Below, in pieces: positions 35,160-43,529 of a DNA stretch of 64,000 nucleotides. The DNA is taken from the NCBI GenBank assembly GCA_942493135.1, contig OW818684.1:6696001-6760000 (forward strand), written 5' to 3'. The notes below the pieces were generated by a model that made no database searches, had not been told where the DNA came from, and saw only the letters and a list, made by a program, of their open reading frames with translations. The DNA comes from Planctellipticum sp942493135 (GTDB lineage: Bacteria > Planctomycetota > Planctomycetia > Planctomycetales > Planctomycetaceae). The translations under genes and the position numbers were made by a program. Position 1 is the stretch's first letter. Each line of letters begins with the position of its first letter.

Positions 35160-36654
35160 CAACCCCTGTCAGCTCGATCGGTTGCAGCAGCTTCTCGACG
35201 AATCCCTCCCGGAACCGGCCGAACGGGACCTCGCCGAGCACATCGCCTCCTGCCCCGATTGCCAGCAGCAACTGGAGACGCTCGCCGCCGGTCAGCACTG
35301 GTGGACCGAAGCCGGCGAGCGTCTCAGCCGCACGACCGCATACCGCCGACAATCCGACGACAGCGGCCTCGCGCAGGATGACGACTCCTCCCACTTCGCC
35401 ACCGATTTCGCCGTCGACTTCCTCGAACCGGCCGATGATCCCTCGCTGCTCGGCCGCCTCGGAGACTGCGAAATCGTCGAAATCATCGGCCGGGGCGGCA
35501 TGGGCGTCGTCCTCAAAGGCTATCAGCCCGACCTCCACCGCCACGTCGCCGTGAAAGTACTCTCGCCCCACCTGGCCGCCAGCGGAGCCGCCCGTCGTCG
35601 CTTCGCCCGCGAAGCCCAGGCGACCGCCGCCGTCGTTCATCCGCACGTGATGGCGATTCACTCGGTCTACGCCGGCGGCCGGCTCCCCTACCTGGTCATG
35701 CCCCTCATCCCCTGCCAGTCGCTGCAGGAACGACTCGATCAGCACGGCCCGCTCGACGTCAAAGACATCCTGCGGATCGGGATGCAGACGGCACTCGGAC
35801 TGGCGGCCGCGCATGCGCAGGGGCTCGTTCATCGCGACGTCAAGCCGGCGAACATCCTGCTCGAAACCAACGTGGATCGCGTGCTGCTGACCGACTTCGG
35901 CCTCGCCCGGGCCGTCGATGACGCCTCCCTCACCCGGACAGGCGTCATCGCCGGCACCCCGCTTTACATGTCCCCCGAGCAGGCCGCCGGCGACGCCGTC
36001 GACCATCGCTCCGACCTCTTCAGCCTGGGGGCCGTCCTCTACGCCACGGCCACCGGCCGGCCTCCCTTCCGCGCCGAAACCACGTTCGGCATCCTCCGCC
36101 GGATTCGCGAAACCGCCCCGAGGTCGATCCGCGAAATCAACGCCGACATCCCCGAATGGCTCGAACGGATCGTCTTCAAGCTGCTGGAAAAGGACGCCGG
36201 CGAACGCTTCGATTCCGCGGGAGACGTCGCCACGCTCCTCGAACAATGCCTGGCCCATACGCAGCAGCCGACGACAGTTCCGCTCCCCGCGGAGATCGCC
36301 CACTGGCCCCTGCCGACCGATCGCGAACTCGCTCCCGCCCCCTCCCGCCGCCCCATCGGGAAAGCCCAGCTCGCCGGCGCCCTGCTCGCGTTGTTCGTTG
36401 TCAGCCTCCCGTTCTGGTTCCCGCGGCCGCAACCCGCATCGGCTCCGAACGACTCAGTCGCCAACGAAGCGCCCGGCGAAGCCGCCCCCGCCGCAACCGA
36501 CGTTCCGCTCGACTGGAACGCCACGCAAGCCGAACTCGACGACACGGCTCAACAAATTGATCAACTCGAAGTGGATTTCGCTGCCGATCTCGACTCGCTC
36601 GATACCACATCCGCCAATCCCGTCGACGCTCAACCGGATAGGGAACAACAATGA
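35149..36654 (+). CDS. Zinc-finger anti-sigma-like / serine-threonine kinase membrane protein
   Basis: 501 residues. Residues ~1-50 have the anti-sigma zinc-finger pattern His-x3-Cys-x2-Cys (AEHIASCPDCQQQLE). Residues ~104-370 form a Hanks-type kinase with glycine loop GRGGMGVVLKG, catalytic Lys in HVAVKVL, HRDVKPANILL, DFGLARA and the activation end TPLYMSPEQAAG. A membrane segment (QLAGALLALFVVSLPFWFP) precedes an acidic, disordered outer tail. The kinase looks catalytically complete. I infer that it binds the sigma factor encoded just upstream and releases it upon a signal across the membrane. ATGA overlap joins it to the next gene. Confidence 0.9.
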   Translation: MTCSNPCQLDRLQQLLDESLPEPAERDLAEHIASCPDCQQQLETLAAGQHWWTEAGERLSRTTAYRRQSDDSGLAQDDDSSHFATDFAVDFLEPADDPSLLGRLGDCEIVEIIGRGGMGVVLKGYQPDLHRHVAVKVLSPHLAASGAARRRFAREAQATAAVVHPHVMAIHSVYAGGRLPYLVMPLIPCQSLQERLDQHGPLDVKDILRIGMQTALGLAAAHAQGLVHRDVKPANILLETNVDRVLLTDFGLARAVDDASLTRTGVIAGTPLYMSPEQAAGDAVDHRSDLFSLGAVLYATATGRPPFRAETTFGILRRIRETAPRSIREINADIPEWLERIVFKLLEKDAGERFDSAGDVATLLEQCLAHTQQPTTVPLPAEIAHWPLPTDRELAPAPSRRPIGKAQLAGALLALFVVSLPFWFPRPQPASAPNDSVANEAPGEAAPAATDVPLDWNATQAELDDTAQQIDQLEVDFAADLDSLDTTSANPVDAQPDREQQ

Positions 36655-39600
36655 GACCTTCCTTGAAACAATTGACGCTGGCCGTAGTTTGTCTGCTATC
36701 GGTCGCGACGCTGCCGGCGCAAGAGGATAGCCGCCCTGCCGACGCATCGGTTGTAGAAGCAGTTACCGCACTAGCTTCAGATTCAGGTGACTCTTTCCGC
36801 CGCCAGCGTGTCTGGGCTGTGGATGCGGCGATTGAAGCGTTGCCCGAGGCATTTCGGAACGATTCCGCTCATCAGCAGCTAATGAAGGAACTGGACAAAG
36901 TCCGCTACCGGCAACGTGGGCAGACACCGGATAGCCGCCGGGAACTGGTTCTGAAACTCGGACGCCAAGTCGCGGACTGGATTCAGAGCAACACGCCGGA
37001 AGGCCAGCGGCTACCTTTGGCGAACCTGGCTGCTGAACTCTTCGCCGATGTCGAACAAGACCCCGGAACTCCAGTCTGGCACTCCAGAGCCATCGATAAA
37101 CTGCAGCAGCTTGAGAAGCGTCTCGCCGTGGAGTTTCCCTCGCAGATCGAACTCGCCGCTGCGATTGGACTGAAGGTCCTCAGCTTGCAGTCAATCCCTC
37201 AGCCCGACCAATACGCCGAAGCAGACTGGACCAAGGCCAGCAGCGCGACCAAAGACTTCCTTCGCAAGTATCCTCAGACGACCGCTGCTGTTCGCGCCGG
37301 CATCCTGATGGGCGCCGCTTATGAACGCGCGATGCCCGCACCCGATCAGCCACTGCGATATCGCCCGACAGAGTTCCCGGAATCCGCGGAAGACTGGTAC
37401 TCCACGGCAATCAGCCACGGCCCGGACACCCTCCTCGGCAAACTCGCTCGCGGCTGCGTCACCCGTCAGCACCTCGTCGGCCAGACTCTCCAGGTCTCGG
37501 GCAATTCCCTCGACGGCAAGCCCCTGTCCCTCGAATCGCTCCGCGGCAAGTCAACCGTTGTCGTCTTCTTTCGAGCGAATAAAGGCTCTTGGCACCTCCA
37601 ACCGAACAAGACCCCCTGGTTCCCCTCGCCAAACAATGACTCCTGGGGCCAGTTCGCCACCCCGTTGGAGTTCGCTGTCGCAACACGCGATCGTGGCTGC
37701 CAGCTCCTCGGCGTCCACTGCCACAACCCCACGCTGCCACAGACGGAGGTCGAAGATCTCCCCAAGTTCGCCACGCCCGAAGTCTTCCAGAACAACGACC
37801 TCTTTCCAGTCATTGACGACTCTGCTGACGCGGATTCCAGCGATTCCGTCCGCTTCGGAATCACCTGGTTCCCCCGTCTCTTCGTCCTCGTCGACGAAAC
37901 CGGCAAAGTCGTCCGGACGCAGCAGACGGAGATCAAGGATCTCGACGAGTTTCTGGGACAGGCGAAGTCTGCTCAAGGGGCCTCGGCACTTCCTGTCGAA
38001 ACGTCCGCGGACCAACCAACGACCACCAGCACTACCGAGCAGAATCGGCAGCCCGAATCTTCAACCATCGATTTCCCGCCTCCCTCGCTTCAGACCGCCG
38101 TCATCCAGCTTCCTGAAACTTTCCGCAACAACCCCGCCAACGGCGAAGTCCTCGCGCGCCTGACAGTCGCCAGTCGCGGGCCAACTGACGAAGTCACCAC
38201 GGACGAACAGCGGAAACACCTGCAGCAGCAGGCCAAAGACGCTGCCGCCTTGATCATCCCGGCCATCCCCCATGAACTGCACCTGCCGCTCGCCAGACAG
38301 GCTGCGGGCGTCCTGGCTCAACTGTATCGCGACAGCCACGAAGTTCCCGAGTGGCAGGCCAAAGCTCTCGCCGATCTCGAACAGCTCGAAACCCGCCTGG
38401 CCCGCGAATTCCCCACTCGCATCGAGCTCGCCTCGCAGGTGGGCATCGAACGCCTCTGGTGTCAGCTCTACTCGGCGCCGCCGGAACAACAGAACGAGAG
38501 CAGCCCCGACAGCCCGCAACTCACGTCCGAGTTTATCGAGCGGTATCCTCACACGGCCGCTGCTGCCCAGGCGGCCTACCTGGCGGCCACGCAATACGAA
38601 CGCTGGGCCCTCGCACATCTCGGACCGAACTACCGACCGCGCGACGACGTCCCTGAAATGGACGAGGACTATTTCCAGCAGGCCGTCGAACAGTCTCCGA
38701 ACTCGATCTGGGGCAAAGCGGCGACGGGTGCGCTTCGCCGCCTCCGCCTCGTCGGACAGACGCTCCAGGTTTCCGGCCAATCGCCACACGGCAAATTTCT
38801 GTCACTCAAACAGTTCCGCGGCAATCAGGAGGTTGTGGTCTTCTTCCGTCCCGGCAAGTCTTCCTGGGGCGCCGTGGAGAACCCCGACGATTTCGCAGAC
38901 GCCGTTCGTCAACGAGGCTTCGATGTGCTGGGAGTCCTCTGTCACTTGCCGACCGCGGCTCCCGACCAGATCGCCGAGTACGTTCGCCCAACCTCGAAAG
39001 ACGGCCCGCACATGCCCCTCCTCGTCGACACGGACGATGTCGACACCAGTAATTCGGTCCGTTACGGCCTCTCGGTCCAGCGCCTGTTTGTTCTCGTCGA
39101 TGCCACCGGCAAAGTCGTCCGGACGGCGACAGATCAGGTGAAGGACATTGATGCCTTCCTCCGTCGGCCGTTCGACATTCCGGCAACCGATGCGGCGGCG
39201 GTCGTCAGCGCAGTCCAGCCGGAACCCGCCTCGGAGTCCGAGGATTTCCCGGCGAAGTCTCAGACGCCACCGCCGTCGGACCCCGAATCGACGCAGTCGA
39301 TGAAAATCTTCCACCTGCAGAATGGGGTGGCCGCCGACTACAGCAAGCTGCTGCAGGATATTTTCGGCAGGACGAAGCTGACCGCCGACCCGCGCACCAA
39401 CGCGATCATTGCGGCCGGTGGGGAGCAGGATCTGCAGAAGATCGAGGCGCTGCTGCGCAAACTCGACGAAGCGAAGTCGAGGCCGGCCGCGCCGGACGGC
39501 CCTGCGACGGCCACTGAAGTTCCGAAGTCGAAGCTCAGATCTCTGGCCTTCACGGCAACGTGGTGCGGCCCCTGCCAGAAGATCCTCCCCATCCTGCGCT

Positions 39601-41180
39601 CGATCGCCGAACAGGGAGCGCCGATCCAGTTCGTCGACGTCGACCGGGAACCCGAGTTGGCAAAGCGACATCAGATTACCTCGATCCCCGCAGTGATCGT
39701 TGAGGAAGACGGGCGCGAGGTCGAGCGCCTGGTCGGAATCGCTTCGCGACTGCAGTTGGAAAAGCTGATTCTCGGCAGGGTCGTCACGTCCCCCGACGCT
39801 CCTGCACCAGCAAGAAGTGTCGCCGCCAATACATCAGACGATTCCTTGGCCGCGCCGCAAGGCGTCTCCGTTCCACTCCCCACGCCATCTCGCACCCAGC
39901 CTCCCGGGCTCCTCGCGCTCGAATCCCGCGCCGCCGAACTCGCCGGCAACGTCCGCGAACTGTCAAAATCCCACGGCTCCGCACACCCGGATCTGATCGC
40001 CGCCCGCCAGCAGCTCGAACAGACGCTCACGGAAGCCCTGGAACTGAAGTTCCGATCCGAACAGCGACAGATCGCCACCCTCGAACAACGCCTGAACCGC
40101 CTGAAATCGCAGCTCGACCAGCGCAAGGCCGTCCGGCATGAGATCGTCGAGAGCCGGCTGCGCGAACTGCTCGAAACCCCGGCCACGCGCTGGAACACCG
40201 ACGAGCACTCCGCCGACGAATACTCCAGTAACTCCAGCTCCAGGCCGAGCATCACCCCCCAGGCAACGGAAGCCGCCTCAACAAACCTGCAACCCGCCGT
40301 CCAGGACCAGATCACCGTCGATCTCTATGCGACCGACGGGATCTACCAGAACGACAAGCTCATCGCGGCAGTAGTTGCCCCGCTCAACAAATTGTCCCGC
40401 GTCGTCGTCAATGTCCGGATGATCCCCGGCGACAGCGGAAATTTTGTCTTCGCCATCGTCCACGATCCATCGCAGCGCTTCCAGCGGGAGGCGCGGCAGA
40501 CCGGCCAAGAATCCCCCACTCGCCAGGCCGTCATCGCCGCTCTGAAAGCCGGCGGCATCATTGACGTCAGATGGGAAGGCGCAATCGACGTCGTCCCCTC
40601 GAACGACGCCCGCCCGGCCGGGCGCGAAGTCGCAGCGCCCGCTCCCATCACGCCACCCTCCCGAAAACCGGCAGAGCCGCTGGAAGCCTCCGCCCGCCTG
40701 ACCCTCGACCTGGCCGAGGCGGAAGCCGACATTCGCGAAACGGAAGCCAGGCTGGCCATCCAGGTAAAGCTGCATGCGAAGGGAGTCGTGGCGATCGACG
40801 AAGTGACCAGCGCCATGCAGCGACGCGACCGCGCCGTTCGCAAACGCCAGATTCTCCTCGATGAGTATGCGGCGACGGTGAAGGACCTGGAACTCCAGCT
40901 CTCGGCCGCCAGTCTGGAAAATGACCTTGCTGTATTAGACCACCGCCGGCTGATTCAACTCGTTGAGCAGAAGGCCGTTCCCCTCAAGGAGGCGCAAGAC
41001 GCCGGCCTGCGCGCCGTTCGGTCTGCTCACACGCTCGAACGACTGAAGAACCGGCTGGAGTTTCTAAAGAAATCCGGCGAAGGTTCGGCGGTCAAAGAAC
41101 CATCTCCGAGCAAGCCCTCCGCCGAAACCCCGGCCTCGCCGACCAAGCCCACTCTCGATCCCCAGCCGGTCAAGAACTGA
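36651..41180 (+). CDS. Giant exported protein: two helical-redoxin repeats, secretin-N-like domain, thioredoxin, coiled coils
   Basis: 1509 residues with a signal peptide (QLTLAVVCLLSVATLPAQ). Two homologous units of about 400 residues (roughly 35-440 and 460-860) each join a helical part to a redoxin-like domain; compare LVGQTLQVSGNSLDGKPLSL near 273 with LVGQTLQVSGQSPHGKFLSL near 699. Both redoxin domains lack CxxC. Around 883-940 is a secretin-N/NolW-like repeat (FHLQNGVAADYSKLLQDIFG). A true thioredoxin follows with TATWCGPCQKILP near 969. The rest holds coiled coils (1110-1170 and 1370-1480) around a small alpha/beta domain. It is co-translated (ATGA) with the kinase, so it is probably the extracytoplasmic arm or effector of that signalling unit. 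Function unknown. Confidence 0.8.
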   Translation: MRPSLKQLTLAVVCLLSVATLPAQEDSRPADASVVEAVTALASDSGDSFRRQRVWAVDAAIEALPEAFRNDSAHQQLMKELDKVRYRQRGQTPDSRRELVLKLGRQVADWIQSNTPEGQRLPLANLAAELFADVEQDPGTPVWHSRAIDKLQQLEKRLAVEFPSQIELAAAIGLKVLSLQSIPQPDQYAEADWTKASSATKDFLRKYPQTTAAVRAGILMGAAYERAMPAPDQPLRYRPTEFPESAEDWYSTAISHGPDTLLGKLARGCVTRQHLVGQTLQVSGNSLDGKPLSLESLRGKSTVVVFFRANKGSWHLQPNKTPWFPSPNNDSWGQFATPLEFAVATRDRGCQLLGVHCHNPTLPQTEVEDLPKFATPEVFQNNDLFPVIDDSADADSSDSVRFGITWFPRLFVLVDETGKVVRTQQTEIKDLDEFLGQAKSAQGASALPVETSADQPTTTSTTEQNRQPESSTIDFPPPSLQTAVIQLPETFRNNPANGEVLARLTVASRGPTDEVTTDEQRKHLQQQAKDAAALIIPAIPHELHLPLARQAAGVLAQLYRDSHEVPEWQAKALADLEQLETRLAREFPTRIELASQVGIERLWCQLYSAPPEQQNESSPDSPQLTSEFIERYPHTAAAAQAAYLAATQYERWALAHLGPNYRPRDDVPEMDEDYFQQAVEQSPNSIWGKAATGALRRLRLVGQTLQVSGQSPHGKFLSLKQFRGNQEVVVFFRPGKSSWGAVENPDDFADAVRQRGFDVLGVLCHLPTAAPDQIAEYVRPTSKDGPHMPLLVDTDDVDTSNSVRYGLSVQRLFVLVDATGKVVRTATDQVKDIDAFLRRPFDIPATDAAAVVSAVQPEPASESEDFPAKSQTPPPSDPESTQSMKIFHLQNGVAADYSKLLQDIFGRTKLTADPRTNAIIAAGGEQDLQKIEALLRKLDEAKSRPAAPDGPATATEVPKSKLRSLAFTATWCGPCQKILPILRSIAEQGAPIQFVDVDREPELAKRHQITSIPAVIVEEDGREVERLVGIASRLQLEKLILGRVVTSPDAPAPARSVAANTSDDSLAAPQGVSVPLPTPSRTQPPGLLALESRAAELAGNVRELSKSHGSAHPDLIAARQQLEQTLTEALELKFRSEQRQIATLEQRLNRLKSQLDQRKAVRHEIVESRLRELLETPATRWNTDEHSADEYSSNSSSRPSITPQATEAASTNLQPAVQDQITVDLYATDGIYQNDKLIAAVVAPLNKLSRVVVNVRMIPGDSGNFVFAIVHDPSQRFQREARQTGQESPTRQAVIAALKAGGIIDVRWEGAIDVVPSNDARPAGREVAAPAPITPPSRKPAEPLEASARLTLDLAEAEADIRETEARLAIQVKLHAKGVVAIDEVTSAMQRRDRAVRKRQILLDEYAATVKDLELQLSAASLENDLAVLDHRRLIQLVEQKAVPLKEAQDAGLRAVRSAHTLERLKNRLEFLKKSGEGSAVKEPSPSKPSAETPASPTKPTLDPQPVKN

Positions 41181-41533
41181 ATCACCTGCCATGATCGTAA
41201 GTCTCGCGTCCTGTCCCCTCTCCCGCTGTCTTCAGTGGGAGAGGGCCAGGGTGAGGGTCTTCAGAAGCGTCGGAGGACCATCCACGGAGAAGCGACGGCC
41301 TTTTCCCTCGTCCAGCTCAGAAGTCGGAAGACGGGACCAGCGGCGCCTCGCCATCGCGGCTGGTGATGGTGAGGACGCCTTGTGTCAACTCGACCGTCGC
41401 GCACGCCCCCGCATCCCTCTCGCAACCCAGTCTTGCAACTCGCCGCACCGCGCGCCATCCTGCCGCGGTGGCCTCACCCGTCCGCTTCCGGCCACCCCTT
41501 TCCCTGCAAGGTCCTGTCCGGGAGACTCGATCC
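41181..41533. other. Intergenic region with repeat copy 2
   Basis: No gene is supported. The dispersed palindromic repeat lies at 41211-41293. GGGAG before GTG 41534 is the ribosome site of the next gene. Confidence 0.6.
41211..41293. repeat. Dispersed palindromic repeat, copy 2
   Basis: Same hairpin as at 24341 (CCCTCTCCC at 41216-41224, GGGAGAGGG at 41237-41245, TCTT loop) with the same downstream phrase and the shared TCCACGGAGAAG. It starts about 31 bases after the stop of the giant gene, in the same orientation relative to the preceding gene as copy 1. Confidence 0.85.
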
Positions 41534-43318
41534 GTGAAATTCTTTCAGCGCTGGCTGCCGGTCTGTCCGTTCGTGGTCGCCTGTCTTGCCCCGTCTCCCA
41601 TCCTCGCTCAGGAAGACATTCGCGAACTGAAACTGAAGGACTGGGCCCCCCGGCCGATGCTGGTCCGCAAAGAGTCCGTGATCGAAACTCCCCGGTTTCC
41701 CGTCATCGACATCCACAACCACCTGGGAAGCGGGAAGCAGACTCTCACCGAAGAACGCGTCCAACGCTACCTCGCCGAAATGGACGCCGCCGGCGTCCGG
41801 ACCGTCGTCAACCTGGATGGCGGCTGGGGCGAACGCCTGCAGCAGACCATCGCCGCCCTCGACCAGGCCCATCCGGGACGCTTTGCCACGTTCGCCCTCG
41901 TCAACTTCGATGGCATTGACGACGACGACTGGTCGACCCGCGAAGCCGCCCGACTCGAAGAGAGCTTCCAGCAGGGCGCCCGCGGACTCAAGATCGACAA
42001 GCGGCTGGGGCTGCGCTACCGCTACAAAGACGGCCGCCTGATGCCCGTCGACGATCCCAAGCTCGATCCGATCTGGGCCGTCTGCGGCAAGCACAAACGC
42101 CCCGTCGTGATCCACGTCTCCGACCCCGCCGCCTTCTTCACCCCCCTCGACAAATTTAACGAACGCTGGCACGAGCTGAACGAACACCCGAACTGGCTGT
42201 TCTTCGGCGACCAGTACCCGCCCCAGGCAGACATTCTGAAGCAGCTCCACAACGCGATCGGCAAACATCCGGAAACCATCTTCATCAACACGCACTTCGG
42301 GAACAACGCGGAAGATCTGGCCGCCGTCGGACGGCAGCTCGACGCCCACCCCAACATGTACGTCGACTTCGACGCCAGAATCTCGGAACTCGGCCGGCAA
42401 CCCTACTCGACGCGAAAGTTCCTCCTGAAATACCAGGACCGCATCCTGTTCGGGACCGACACCACGCCGAAGCGCGAAGCCTTCCGGATCTACTACCGCT
42501 TCCTCGAAACCGACGACGAGTACTTCGACTGCGCCGCCAGCCATCACCTGCAGGGCTTCTGGATGATCTACGGCATCTTCCTGCCCGACGACGTCCTCGA
42601 AAAGATCTACTACAAAAATGCCGAGAAGCTGCTGGCCCTGGCCGATCAGCCGGCCGCCGCCGCCCCGCCCGCGGACGTCCTCAAAATCAAGCCGACCGAC
42701 GACTTCGAAGTCACCGGCGACGGCAGCCACAAAGCCTGGTCGGCCGCCGAATGGGTGACGATCCCGCAGCGCACGAAAGGCGGGCTCCCCTACGAGTCGA
42801 AGCTGAAACTCCTCTACTCCAAAACCGGCCTCTACACTCTGTTCGACGGCACGGACGCGAAGCTCACCGCCACGGCCAAGGCCGACTTCGACGACCTCTG
42901 GGTCGAGGACGTCTTCGAAATCTTCCTCTGGCCCGACGAAAAACAGCCGATCTACTTCGAGTACGAGATCTCCCCCCTGGGAGCCGAGCTGCCCATCCTG
43001 GTCCCCAACCTCGGCGGCAAGTTCATCGGCTGGCGCCCCTGGCACTACGACGGCGCCCGCAAGACCCGCAAAGCGACGTCGGTGACGGGCGGCGAGAAAC
43101 AGCCGGGCGCCGCCATCCAGGGCTGGACCGCCGAGATCTTCATTCCCTACGAGCTGCTGAACCCGCTGCAGAACGTTCCGCCAAAGCCGGGCACGCAGTG
43201 GCGGGCCAACTTCTACCGGGTCGACTACGACAACCAGCAATCGACTCGCTGGACCTGGGTCCCCGTCGGCCCCAGCTTCCACGAATACCAGAAATTCGGC
43301 CGCCTCGACTTCGAATGA
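41534..43318 (+). CDS. Exported amidohydrolase (amidohydrolase-2 type) fused to a CBM9-like domain
   Basis: 594 residues from GTG 41534, chosen for the GGGAG site and the signal peptide that follows (LPVCPFVVACLAPSPILAQ). The TIM barrel has the metal-binding VIDIHNHLG, VIHVSDPAAFF, FINTHFGNN and the catalytic Asp in LFGTDTTPKRE. From about residue 385 a beta-sandwich follows (DDFEVTGDGSHKAWSAAEWV, then DDLWVEDVFEIFLWPDEKQP, and WTAEIFIPYELLNP), resembling CBM9/DUF1083 carbohydrate-binding modules. The pairing suggests an exported hydrolase or decarboxylase tethered to a glycan. The substrate is unknown. Confidence 0.8.
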   Translation: MKFFQRWLPVCPFVVACLAPSPILAQEDIRELKLKDWAPRPMLVRKESVIETPRFPVIDIHNHLGSGKQTLTEERVQRYLAEMDAAGVRTVVNLDGGWGERLQQTIAALDQAHPGRFATFALVNFDGIDDDDWSTREAARLEESFQQGARGLKIDKRLGLRYRYKDGRLMPVDDPKLDPIWAVCGKHKRPVVIHVSDPAAFFTPLDKFNERWHELNEHPNWLFFGDQYPPQADILKQLHNAIGKHPETIFINTHFGNNAEDLAAVGRQLDAHPNMYVDFDARISELGRQPYSTRKFLLKYQDRILFGTDTTPKREAFRIYYRFLETDDEYFDCAASHHLQGFWMIYGIFLPDDVLEKIYYKNAEKLLALADQPAAAAPPADVLKIKPTDDFEVTGDGSHKAWSAAEWVTIPQRTKGGLPYESKLKLLYSKTGLYTLFDGTDAKLTATAKADFDDLWVEDVFEIFLWPDEKQPIYFEYEISPLGAELPILVPNLGGKFIGWRPWHYDGARKTRKATSVTGGEKQPGAAIQGWTAEIFIPYELLNPLQNVPPKPGTQWRANFYRVDYDNQQSTRWTWVPVGPSFHEYQKFGRLDFE

Positions 43319-43362
43319 GAAGAAGATTTACCGCGGAGGCGCGGAGAACGCGGGAGTAGTGC
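43319..43362. repeat. Dispersed CCGCGGAGGCGCGGAG-type repeat, minus orientation
   Basis: The 3' side of the amidohydrolase gene starts with a phrase whose reverse complement (CTCCGCGCCTCCGCGGT-type) recurs at about 58428-58466 and in a looser form at 62219-62262. It is non-coding. Confidence 0.55.
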
Positions 43363-43489
43363 CCGGAAAGTGAAAAGTGAGTAGTGATGAGTGAGTAGTG
43401 AAAATTGGAAGAAACGCGGTTAAACCGCGAAGCTTTTTCTCCGTCACTTTGCACTCATCACTACTCAATTCTCACTTTTCACTTTCCGG
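43363..43489. repeat. Large inverted repeat between convergent genes
   Basis: Left arm from CCGGAAAGTGAAAAGTGAG (43363 on) and right arm ending in CACTTTTCACTTTCCGG (to 43489) pair over about 31 bp, with a seven-base insertion in the right arm. An inner palindrome CGCGGTTAAACCGCG lies in the loop. It stands between the amidohydrolase and trpE stop codons and may end transcription from both sides. Confidence 0.8.
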
Positions 43490-43529
43490 AATCTTCTCGT
43501 CTGAACTGCGCGGTGAATCCTCTTCTTCC

